A stretch of 64,000 bases of DNA from Caenorhabditis elegans (taxonomy: Eukaryota; Nematoda; Chromadorea; Rhabditida; Rhabditidae): the NCBI RefSeq assembly GCF_000002985.6, contig NC_003284.9, positions 10,664,001 through 10,728,000 of the forward strand, in the 5' to 3' direction. Position numbers and translations under genes: made by a program. Shown piece after piece: positions 31,319-43,100 of the stretch. Position 1 is the first letter of the stretch. The number at the start of each line of letters is the position of its first letter. The notes beneath the pieces were generated by a model. It was given only the letters and a program-made list of their open reading frames with translations, was not told where the DNA came from and did not search any database.

Positions 31319-33711
31319 ATGTCAGAACGAGCGCTTCGAAGAACAACTTTTAGTGGTAGATTGCTTCGTTTCAAGGAGGAAGAAGAAGAAATTGATAGGA
31401 AAACTGCAATTGTGAAGGTATATCAAAATGTTTTGTTAGTATTAATAGAAATTTGTACTGCAGGGAGGAATTTACATGGCATTGGATATTGTTATTGTGC
31501 TCGGTATCAGTTGTTCATTGTTTCTCTGGTTTTCTGGGTACGATTACTTTGAACAAAGAAAAACAAAACAACAATTATTGTTTCAGATCAGGTATCAATC
31601 CCTACGAAAGAGCCATGCCATGCGGAGATATCTCTATTCAGCAGCCGTTCAAAGAAAATACAGTCGGACTTAAAGTAAGTCACATTCAAATGAAAGTTGA
31701 CGACGTCATTTGTAAAAAATTAAATCCCAAATTTGAACATAAAACTTTTGTTTATATTCTCAAGATAATAATTTTCAATAATCATAAAAGTGACTTGATA
31801 CAGTACCAGTGAAGATATTTCTATGATCGATCACTTTTATATGGAGAAAGAAATAATGAAGTTTGTTAAAGCGGAACCAAAAATTGATGATGAATGCTGC
31901 CAGGGCGGTGAAATGGAATAAATTACCATTTATAAAATAATAAATGATGTTTATTTCGTACAGTTGTTATGAAAACGTTTAAAACTAATGATTTATTAAA
32001 CTCGTTTGAATACTCGAAAAAACAAAATATTAAGCTGACGATAATGTTGCAACGATTATTGAGAAGTGTATTAAGGTTAAAATTAATTTCCAAATATTGT
32101 GTAATTTTCAGCATCTTCTTGTTATAACTCTCGGATCTCCGTTCCTGATTGTTGCTTTAGTAGAGGCAATTCTTCACTTCAAGTCAAAGGTATTTATACA
32201 ATTTTGAAACATTAAACTGATAAATTCATTTTCCAGGGTTCCAACCGACTTGCCAAATTCTTCTCAGCTACTACTATCACTTATTTGAAATACCTTCTGA
32301 TGTATGCAGCATGCACATTTGCAATGGAATTTCTCAAGTGCTAGTAAGTTTTTCAACAATAAAATAAATAAATAACTGGAATTTCAGTGTTGGACGTCTT
32401 CGGCCACACTTTTTCAGTGTCTGCAAACCAGATTGGTCGAAAGTCGATTGTACTGACAAGCAAAGCTTTATTGATTGTGAGTTATATAGAAGTAATCTGA
32501 CTGACTAGTTCTAACTTTTTTGGTTTTCCAATTATACAAATTTACAATGTTGAATCTTTAGAGAAGGAGTAGTGGATGTGCTGAAATAACTGAAAAAAAC
32601 GCGAAAATTTTCTGATTTAGAGTGTGAAAAATAAATTTCAAATCAATGAGACTGAATTTTCCATTGTCTCGCAGATGATTTGAGCAGAAATTTCCGTTTT
32701 AGAGGGATCTAGCTATATTTTTTTTGTTATCAACCAAAAATTGTTTGTTTATTGGTTACCAGATCCAAATCAACTGTTTACCAAAAAATTTCCCAGTGTT
32801 CATAAAACGTATTTGGCTTTTTGTTAATATTAGTATGTAAATACGTGTAAGGAACTCAATTTCTTTCTTTTTTTCGGCGCATCAATTTCTCCATTAATAA
32901 TTTAATTAAAAAATTACCATTGTTCATAGTCCCTTTATATTTAAATCAATCAACAATTCTATTTTCAGCAAGCGATCTTGTATGCACCAACCCAAATCCT
33001 CGCAAGATCCGTACTGCCCGTACATCATTCCCGTCTGGACATACAGCTGCTGCTTTCCATGTGTTTCTTTTTGTTTATATCTACTTGAGAAGGTTAGAGA
33101 AACATCTATTTCATCATCATCAAATTAGTTCTTTTAGAATGGCTGAAAATACTGGGATCAAGGAGATCATCACCATTCGGAATATTCTCGTCCCCTCGTA
33201 CGCACTTTGGACTGTTTTTTGCGCAGTTACAAGGGTTACCGATAATTGGCATTTTCCAACTGATGTCCTTGGTTAGTTTGTTATGGAATTTCAGATAAAT
33301 CAGATTTCCCTAGAAATCTATAAGGTCGGCTAATAAGTTTTGACGTATTTTTGCAACTTTTGATTTTTTAACGTTTAATATAAATATCTAAAGAAAATTT
33401 AGTTTTTTTTTAATGTTGAGCACAAAAATCCTTAGTTTCACCGAGAATTTTCGTACAAAAAACACAAAAAAGTGGTTGGTAATTATTTGTTCTTATTAGA
33501 ATATCAAAAAGTCGGCCGACAGTGCTATAAAAAGGATGGTTTTATTCATTCACTGTCTATATTACACTTTATTCAACTGTCTTTTGCAGGTGGCGTTATT
33601 CTGGCAGTTGTCTTCATTATCCCAGCATTTTATAGTTCATGGACTACCACAGAGATGATCTACAAAACACGCAAAATTGAACCGGGGAATCAAAACAAAA
33701 AAACCGATTGA
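31319..33711 (+). CDS. Lipid phosphate phosphatase (PAP2/LPP family)
   Basis: Nine exons join in phase to 304 residues: 31319-31417, 31464-31537, 31587-31674, 32112-32189, 32237-32343, 32388-32476, 32969-33092, 33138-33271 and 33590-33711 (TGA). All three PAP2 catalytic motifs are present. Motif 1 is K-x6-RP (KCYVGRLRP, ~146-154). Motif 2 is PSGH at 200-203. Motif 3 is R252-x5-H258-x3-D262, with Thr for Ser before the Arg. Several hydrophobic segments (e.g. [19 protein letters not shown] near 38-56, [28 protein letters not shown] near the end) fit the six-pass membrane fold. LPPs dephosphorylate phosphatidic acid, lysophosphatidic acid and related lipids at the plasma membrane or in the secretory pathway. 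The start ATG is 7 bases after an AAATTTCAG acceptor. I recall this as F13E6.5, unverified. Confidence 0.93.
31811..31921 (+). other. Coding-like fragment inside phosphatase intron 3
   Basis: An open stretch of 36 codons plus TAA (first ATG at 31823; start [12 protein letters not shown], end CCQGGEME) is followed 17 bp later by AATAAA in ATAATAAATGATG. It is preceded by CAG acceptors, but neither gives the right phase from the previous exon (AAA|), so it is not an obvious alternative last exon. It could be a nested short gene or a relic. Function unknown. Confidence 0.25.
33321..33356 (+). repeat. Mariner-like terminal sequence in phosphatase intron
   Basis: TAAGGTCGGCTAATAAGT resembles the terminal repeats of irritans/Himar-type mariner elements (GGTTGGCTGATAAGT). 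A weak, diverged counterpart (GTCGGCCGACAGTG) lies about 190 bp downstream at 33512. There is no transposase sequence. Probably a relic or small non-autonomous copy. Confidence 0.3.
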
Positions 33712-34177
33712 AATTCATGTTGCATTATTTTTAGTTTAAAGTTTTTCCATTCACCTTTTGTCCATCCTATTTTATTCAATTTTACTGTCTTGGGTAGGAT
33801 ACGAGTTTCTCCTTGAAGATTCACTTTTAAAAATTTTTAATTTTTTTCTATTATTAATTGTTGAATATTTATTCGAGAAAGAAACACATTTTTCATTCTT
33901 CCAGCATAGCAATGAAAAACACAAGTATCCGTGAAACGCGGGTAAATTAAAACATACATGAACGACAAAAAAAGGTTGAAGTGTCAATGCAAAATACAAA
34001 TTTTGTAAAAGGAGATTTTTATGAGGCGAGAGTTTGAAATTATAAATTTGGTGACAGATTAACTGTTATTATATCAATTGATGTTTGATAGCAATCACTC
34101 ATAAATTATAATTTATAAAACAGACGGGGATGGCTTGTAAAAAGTTAAAATATTGATGTTTTAACAAAAATGTGATG
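33712..34177. other. Convergent 3' ends of phosphatase and rhgf-1
   Basis: This 466-bp spacer holds both 3' UTRs. The complement of 33868-33873 is an AATAAA that would give rhgf-1 a 3' UTR of about 0.3 kb. No gene is seen. Confidence 0.6.
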
Positions 34178-37100
34178 CTATGTCATTGGTTGAATTGAAG
34201 GTAGTCTTGGTCGTTTCGGAACCATTTTTCGATCTTCTCCCAAATCAGTAAGAGTCTCTTCGCTAACAGATCTGTCGCGAGTATCCACATCAGATGCGAG
34301 TTTCTAAATTTTTAAATTTAGTAACATATGCTAGAGACAAATCAAATGTACCTTGTAGTGGTAAAGCTGCTGCTTGACAAGATTAAGTTCATTTTGTTGG
34401 TCCTGAATCACCTGCATTAGTGCTTTCAGATGATTCATTAATGGTGCGGCGATAGCAGTCAGCTGAAATAGAAAAATAGGAAATTCTAGTCGAAAACTGA
34501 ACTCTACTCACTTTATAAGACGGAACTGACGGCACATTAGGCTCTTGGTTATTAAGAATATAGATATCTAATCCATTTTCTCCCATTTCTTTTCGAATGT
34601 TAAGACTTTGGTTGATACTATCCAATAGCCGATTTCCATGAACTATTGCAGACATTGCAAGTTCCTTTCCATCTCGTTGTTTCAAGTCAACAACTGCAAG
34701 ACCTCCAAGCACTTCAGTGATTTTTTCGAGTTCTTCCGTGTTTCCTTTCTGAAATTGTATTTGCAAATAATGAATTAAACCAGCAACATTTTTTTTCTCA
34801 ATAAATGAATATATAACCTGTACATGTTTTAGCGTGCCAGCAAAACAGGTTTGATATAAATAAAATTCAGTTTATGAATTTCTAAAAGTATTAGTGACAG
34901 AAAGCAATCAACATATGGCTCCATGTGAGCATACTTACCGAGTCATCGTTTGACAAGAATTGAGCCAGTATTGTCTGTTTAGTGATAAGTGTTTGAATGA
35001 TGATCTCATCGCTTCGTTTTAATTTTTCCGCAGGAGTTAATACGGGCTGTGCATGCTCCAAAATGGTCGGTTGTTGAATTGTAATTTCATTTGCATTCAC
35101 CAATCTTGGATGTGTAACGACATTTACTTTGGCCACACCATCAGAATCCAGCGTAGTTTGCGCACTCACATCAAAGTTATGATCGATACCGGCAGCTTGG
35201 TTCTTTTTCTCACTCATTATCTGGTCACCCATTAGTTTAAACCATCTGAAATTTTGAATTTCCTAATTCGATTCTATCGTTGAGAGGAAACTTACGTTTT
35301 TCGTTCTGTCGCCGTTCCCGCTACCAGTTCATAAATTTGCGCACCATACTGACTATTAAAAATTAAGAAAAATGCACGCTTGTCATTGGCTTTTTCTTTA
35401 GCAATCAGAGGAGCTAATGGAAGAATCGGTGACCATCTGGTCTCCTTTGAGGGTTCCAATGCCTAAACAATCTGGCTTGTTTAATTCAAGCATCTCGTAT
35501 AAACAAACCTTAAGCACTAGTTTGTTCCCATCGCTGTTCTTTGTGAACAATACTAGCATATTCTCAAGAAGAACAACATGCAATTCTATCATCTTTCCTC
35601 TGTTAAACCGACATGTTAAAGGACCATCGTGCACAAGCCGAAATCTGAAAGACACGAAGATGAAAAGAATTGAAAAATTTAGGGACCCACTTGGTTAAAT
35701 TCAAGTTCGTATAGTCATGCCCGACAAACTCTTTGTCAAACGGCGACGTGTCTGTTCGTTTTTGCAGCTCTTCAAGACGTCTCAAGTTTTCAGCATTTCG
35801 TTTGGCAGTATTCACAGCACTTAGAATACGTTTCGCTGATGCTACCGTTCGGAGTAAACAATTTTGTTCCTAAATAATAAAATGTATTGTGGAAATACAA
35901 GTAAACGACGTTTTGATGTTCAGTGCAGTTATTAAAAAGATTTCAGTCAGAAACCAGCATTTTATTTAAATGCTCACCTCACTGGGCTCGGTTGTATACT
36001 TTGCAATGGTTTCCAGCAATAAAGGATATTTGACAAGCCTTTGCATTTCCACGGGAATCATGTCTTTGAGCTGTAGCTTACGACAAACGGGATTCGATTC
36101 TGCCTCGGCTAGAAACCTCACAAAAGCGTCGTCTTTTTCTCGTTTACACCGTGTTCTGAGAAACTCGAGCGCGTGTTGTTGGTGTTGACAGAACGTTGCC
36201 GTAACTCGCATCAGGTTTTCGGCTGCTTCACCATCAAACATGCTCTCCATCAGCACACCAATGTCCCCATAAATTCCTCCATTCACACGAGGCGGTGCTG
36301 ATCTCCACTAAAATTTTGAAAGCTCACATATGCTCTTAAGTATACAAAAACTTACCTTTTCAACTTCTGCTCTCATAGCATCAGACATGCTTTTGTGCAA
36401 ATTCAAGAGCTCTTCTAGATTGGCAAATAACAGATTTGCAAGTTCTTCAGTTACAATTTTGCTGGTGACAATAGGCTTATAAAATACATGATATAATATT
36501 TTGAGATTCCTAACGTGAGTCCGCTCCGTGTGAAATAATTCTGAAAATTAAATGTCAAACATCAACACTTCGATCAACAACTTGCCATTTATCACTTCCT
36601 GACGCTTTTTCTCTTTAGGTTTCAGATGCCTAATAACATCCCATCCAATCAGTTGTTCTAACGGCGTTGCCTCGGTTTCAATTTCAAAATCGCTATCGCC
36701 ATCCATAAATCTAGAGAATTGAAGAGTTGTGGTTCGTCGAACACATATCTGTAACCATATATCTTGAAAGTTGTTTTAGACTAAAACCTACATCGTCATC
36801 CATAGCAACGGAACCACTATGATGTGAACAACTAGAAGCTGCACTGACACTTTGTAGATCAATGGCCATTCTACTCGAGCTTTCCAAAGATCTAAAAGTA
36901 AGAAAATTAATAACATTTAATTTGGTGAAAATCCAGTGGTAATTCTGTCTGACTAGAGAAAGAAAGTCTCCAAAAGATTTCAATACCAGTTCTATATGTT
37001 ATTCAAATTTAACATCAACTCGAAAACAAAGTCATGGTCAATTGAAATTTAGGATAGTTCCATTTGACTCCAAACATTCAAAACCGTAAAAAACGCGTCA

Positions 37101-40100
37101 TATCTCAATAACGGAAACGATATTTTTATATTGTCACGTTTTCAGTAATTGTTGGACAATTTTATTTCTACTTATTTCGTGCTAGTCATAATGCTATACA
37201 TAATTTTCACATCCAAAATTCTGAGAATTTTTGTTATTAAAAAAAAAATTCTACAGTTGCCAATCATACATTAAAGATAAATTTCTAATCAGAAATATAT
37301 TTTCTTACCTTCTTTCAAGATATTTCGATTTTCTGTCACCAATATCACTTTCGTCTATTTCATCAGCCGGCGTCAAATCATATCCCGTTGATCGTTGCCA
37401 ACTAGGTGTGACCGACCTATCTCGTTTTGAACTTGGAATCGAAACTTTATCTTCAGATAGAGATTGTGGGAGAGTTGCCTGAACAAAAAAGTTTGAATAT
37501 TTAAGTTTTTTTTAAATGAACTAACAACGCGATATCTCATGCTATGCGATCTGGATACCAAGCCACGATCCATGTTATGTTCACCGCCAATTCCGCTGTC
37601 CGAGCTAGTGGATTTCACATTAGGCTGCTCGTGCCGTGCATTGCTTCCCGAGTCTTCATCGTCGTTAGCATCGGAACGGCCAATTAAACCAGATAGACGA
37701 GACTTCAAAAACAAAACATAATTTTTCAGTTAATATTGGTTATGGAGCAGCAAACCTTAGATTTTTGTTTAGATTGAGTTACCGGGTAACAAGCATCCGT
37801 AAGTGCTGATGTGCAGTGAGGATGAACTTTAACATCACAATCTAAAAAATTACAATTATGTTCTACATACAAAAACCTATTGAATTTTTTTGCTTAATTT
37901 TTTAGAAGTATTGAGGTGTTGAGTTTAAAAAAATGACAGAATTTTCATTGAAAGTAATACATTTGAACTTGTAAGTTTTTTTTTCCTGAGTGTGTTCTAT
38001 TCAGTTATTTTTTAGCAAGAATATTTAAACAAAAAACAGAACGAAACTTTTTTTTTATTAGACTGCAAAAATGTTTAAGCCTATTTTCAGAAAGGTTAAC
38101 TGGTTAGTTTTTTCGAAGCAGAATCTTACATCTAGCTTTTTTGATTGATTGAGATTCGGCGGGTTACGTCGTTGCCGTTGTTTTTAAGATTCAATTACAG
38201 TTGTCTAATCTTTATAAAAATTTGAAGAGCAACATGAGAAAATGGATATCGTTTAAAATATCTAAAAATAAGCTGCAGCTTTTTAGCAGTTACCAGTTAA
38301 TTCTTACTTCCATTGAAAATAATGTTTTCTTTACTGAACCTTAACACTTAAAATGTTTTATGTTTCTGTAATCGTAAACAAACTTACTGCTACAAAAATA
38401 GATCCATGGTTGCATTCCCCAGATAGCATCCCTACATTGATAACAATAGTGAACCGTGTTCACCGAGTTGATTGAAAAGCTATGCCCTTTGACTTGAATG
38501 CGATTTTTGATGTTTGCCGGCAACTTGCGACTCTTTCCGGGTGGCTTGTCGCGTGCCATGAACTGCGGAAACTTGTCAAGCATTTTCTCGTTAGACGACG
38601 ACGATGTCTTTCCCAATACGATCTTAATAAGAGAAGCAGTTGGAATATGCTGTAGTGCGCCGGCGGACTCCAGTTTTAAAAATAAACTGGTTATCGTACC
38701 TTGATAACTGTCGCAAGACTAGAAATTATTGACTGCGTACGAATTTCACAAGAGTCGAAGTCCGTCGAATTACTGCATTGCTCGAGACAACGGAACAGCA
38801 TCTGCTCTCCAACCTTAAATCGATAAATTTCAATTTAGAATTTCACCTGTCAATGAGCCGACAAACCCTGTGCTCCATTGTCATGTCACCTCGAACCATA
38901 TGCGTCAGTTGATTCGTCGATTCAGACACCTGCCCACCGAGTTGCTTTTTCTGTCGAAAGTCATTCAGATACATATTGATGTCGGTTACAGCTCTTTGTC
39001 GTCCTGGCACAAATATTCGTTTTAATGTGTCAGTATCACTGTCTCCAATATGCTCAGCTGTCATGCACATAATCTGTAAGATAACCTCTGTTATATCCCT
39101 ATTCTCACGAAATATCACAAAAAAACCTTGTCAATCGGCTGAATGACGCTTTGGTTCGAGTTGGGAATACACATTGGGGAATTAGGAATGATGAATGTGG
39201 AGAATATTTCGAACGCCCAACGTCGGAATTCTTTGGCGGTGCCGTATGCGGACTGATATGCATCGGTGATTAGATAGAAAAACTGAAAACAAGTGAAAAT
39301 AGATAACACGGGTTTTGCTGAACGCTTACCAAACTACTTGGATTTCCGTGTAGTAAAAGATAATTTATGAACACCGCCAAATGTGCTGGATGGGTTTTGA
39401 GCTCCGCCAAATTAGAAAATGGGCCTCCTTGTGATTCAGGCTACAATATCGATAGTTAAGTATTAAAATTAAATGACCAAATAAATATACCAAATAGACA
39501 ACGTCATTTTCCTCTTCGTCACTATCAATGTCCATGTTTAGATTTGTCTGAAATATTAGTAGAATTTGGAGAAATAATCAAAAACATCAATCAAAATATA
39601 ATGCATTCAGAAGATATAACTCTAAGTGAAAGTGAAAGTTATGGATGACAAACTGGAGCAATTACACATACTAGTAGTTGGGAGGACCCTTAGATTTACT
39701 ACATCTGGCTACTTTTTGAAGCATTTCATATGGAATTTGAAAAAAACTATAAGAATGTATACCGTATTTCCTCTATTAGTCTTGCATGTCAGACTAATTT
39801 GAATCTGGTCCGTAGCAGTGCAAAAGTAATTAAGACTGCAATGCTATTAAAAGCTGCAAAACTACATATTTGTCGGATACCCCATAATTTTGGAAAACTG
39901 ACCATTATTTCTATAATATTTTTGTTTATACCGTTTAAGCTATGATAATACTTTTCAATTTGGTATCAATTATTTGAACGATTTTAAATTTGATACACCC
40001 AAAAAATGAAACATTTCTGACTTTCCCGAGTAGCAGTGTTGGTCTGTCAAAACCAGACTATTAGAGTATCAGAAGACTATTAGAAAATGCAATACTAAAA

Positions 40101-43100
40101 GAGACTGCAAGAATAATTTTTGAGTGGCTCTTAGGGGTGCAATACTAATAGATAAAATACGATATACCGAATTGATTTACATAACATTTAAAGAAAGAGT
40201 AGAAAGAGCTGCTCAAAAGAGGCTAAAGTGAATGGAAGTAAATGATTTTCAAATTACCGCACAATTGACTTCACGCAGGAATTCAAATTTTTAACATATT
40301 TAGCATGATTAATTTCTTCAGGTTCTCAAGTTGAAACAGTCATTCGGCATATTTAAGTTTATCTCGAAAAATCTACAGCCTTATACTACTTGTATACTTA
40401 AACATAACACTCTAAATGTAAGACAAAAAAAATTTGTGACTCACCAAACTTTTCTGACTATCCGAGATAATTGATTCTGGTTTTAATTGTTTCAGTTGTG
40501 ACTGCAATGAAACAATTCGTTTTAAAGCTCTGTCAATTTTTTCGCCATTTTGAGATGACTCTCGTAGACCCTGAAAATTAGGAATTGAAAATGTGAAGCC
40601 AAGTGAAAAGTATAAAATATCATGCTTTAATTTTTCTCAAAAAGTAAATTTCATAAAAACCGAATCGCTAAAAACATTTTTTTAAGCAAGGCGGAATAAC
40701 ATAAATGGAACACTTTTGGCAGCCTTTGAGAGTCTAGGAGTGTATTTTTGATGAGAAAATTATAAACATTTGGTTGTCTCGGACCATGGTGCCAAAAACA
40801 AGATTGAGGGAAGACAAAAAGCGGAAATAGAATGAATAAGTGTGACAGAAGAGGAGCCCCGCATGGCTTTTTCTAACAATTATGAATTCATCTTTATATG
40901 CTCATAGGGCATTGGCCCAGCGTAGTATTTCCACTTTTTGGAGTGTAGATCTGTCTAAGGACTGCGTCCCAAAAAAAAAACCATTGGGCGGCAAAAGAAG
41001 AGATGTATATATAAAAAGAGCAAATGCGGGTCTGGACTAGAAGGATGTTGACAACAGGCGGTTGCAATTGGATAACCCCCAGCGCTTTGGAATCATTGAA
41101 TAAGGGTGGGGACAAGTGACAAAACTCTGTGATTGGGAGAAATTCGACAACGCACACAAAGGCTACAAAACGATGTGCAGTTTCTAAGAAGGGGAAGGAG
41201 AAGAAGAAGGATGAGAAGAAGCTCAAATGGGAGGGAAAGAAAGCAACAGATATCCCTTGCGTCCTCGTCGTCGTCGTCGTCAAAAAAGAAATCGTTGCAT
41301 GTTTATTCGGAAAACTTGTCAAAAATCGGTGGTTCTGGTAATAGTGGGTCGCGTTTTCCATAGAATAGAATAAATAGAATAAAAATAAAATAGAATAAAA
41401 AAGGGACTTCGTGATGAAATCAACAAAAAGTTTGGGTCAAATCAGGTTCCTCACTTTTATTTTTTAAAGAATACTTTTTTAATACTTTTTAAAGGTTTAA
41501 ATTGAAAAATTGGAAGAAAACATGCTAATCAATAAGAATCTTCGATTGTTTTGGGCATTATGATATGATGAACTTGAAAAATTTATTATTTGTCATTTAT
41601 TGTAGTATTCATAGCATTAACTAAAAGTGTTCTTCTACTCTCTTCTTTTTTTATCAAGATCAATATGAAAATGGAAGCAAAATAAACGGCAACTTTTTGA
41701 GCTTGAAAGTTTCAGATGAATTTTATTTAATTGACTTGACTGTTTTACAAACAAACTATCAAGAGATTGGTAATTAAAATACATAAATTTGAGATCAATT
41801 TTTTAATATTCGAAACTTTTCAATGTTTAAAATATACAAGGAAAAATCGTAAAAAAAGAGCAGAGCAGCAAAAACTAGCAGACCATATGTATTTTCTGCT
41901 CACTTTTTGGTGAAAAGATCCGAAAATTTTACAAGATTTTCTACGAAAGCCAATAAACGCAAGATTAAGTTTTCTTTAAAGAATCAGTCACAAAAAATTA
42001 TAATCAGAAACTAACAAATCCGATCTATGCAAACCCGATTATTAATAGACTTCGGAACCCAGAAACAACTTCTCTGAAGGTCCATCGGGAAAACGGACAG
42101 GAAAGCCAAAAGAACGGGCTTGGGAATAAGGAAAAAATTGGTGGCCTACACCGAAACCAATATATTTTCTGAATTGCTCAAAGGACGTCAGAACCCGACC
42201 ATTGGTACAATTTGTCTTTGTTCATTGAGGTTCTTTGAACTCTTACAATCCGCAATGTTCCCGGATAGTGAAACACAAAAAGGGATACAAGTGGATTACA
42301 AGGACCGCTGTTTGCGAAAACACCGAAAGAGCAGGAAATGACACTGACCTCAACGTTTCGTCTTTCTTCAGCTACCATCTGGCCAAGTAATTCGTTGCGT
42401 CGTTGTCGCCAACTCTTTGAGCTGGCCTAAAAGATGGAGAAACTGTCTGTATTATAATTATGTGACCTCTAATGCATACCTCGATGAGCACTGGATCAGC
42501 GATATGTATTTTTTGCTCAACTTGTTGATTCGGAAAAGAAATATTGGATATGGGGTCCGGTGGTTTTCCAAGTAGAGTCAATGCAACGTTGTGGCCATCT
42601 AAAGTTTCAAGTGTTTGTTTTGATTTTCTGTATTTATTTTCAACATACTCGATATCATTTGGAGCACTTCCTTATGGTTATTGGGCGACACCGACATTCC
42701 ATTGACCTAAATAGAGTGAAAAGTCGTGGGTGTCTAGTGTCTAAACACGATTTAGTAAAATGCAATTCAGTTGAACTACTTATGTGCGCACATTCTTGTG
42801 AGACATTTCTAAAAGGCAAGGGTACTAACCTTGACTATCCGATCTCCTTGACGAACACCCGCACAGTAAGCAGCTCCATCCTGTTTCAGAGTATGCACAT
42901 AAACTGGAAACTCGCTGTTCACCGTCAGACCGAAACCATCTGGTTGTCGTTGAACTACTACGCATCGTTCTATCATATTGTAACTGGATGATGCTGAAAT
43001 TAAAAAAAGATTAATAAAACGAGATGAAAACATCTAAATCAAATTGAAAAGTTTATACATAGAATGTTGGTTAACTCTTTGACGCAACTTAAAGTTTTAT

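Noticed and set aside
38700-38866. First model of rhgf-1 intron using the ACAG|GTGAAATTC donor
   Set aside because: It gives a 33-nt intron and the wrong phase. The AGG|GTTTGTC donor gives a 53-nt intron and keeps the frame, so that was used.
40894-41361. 155-codon minus-strand frame in an rhgf-1 intron, the longest single open frame in the window
   Set aside because: It arises from a purine-rich GAAGAAG stretch read in antisense. Composition is low-complexity and no splice site links it to rhgf-1.
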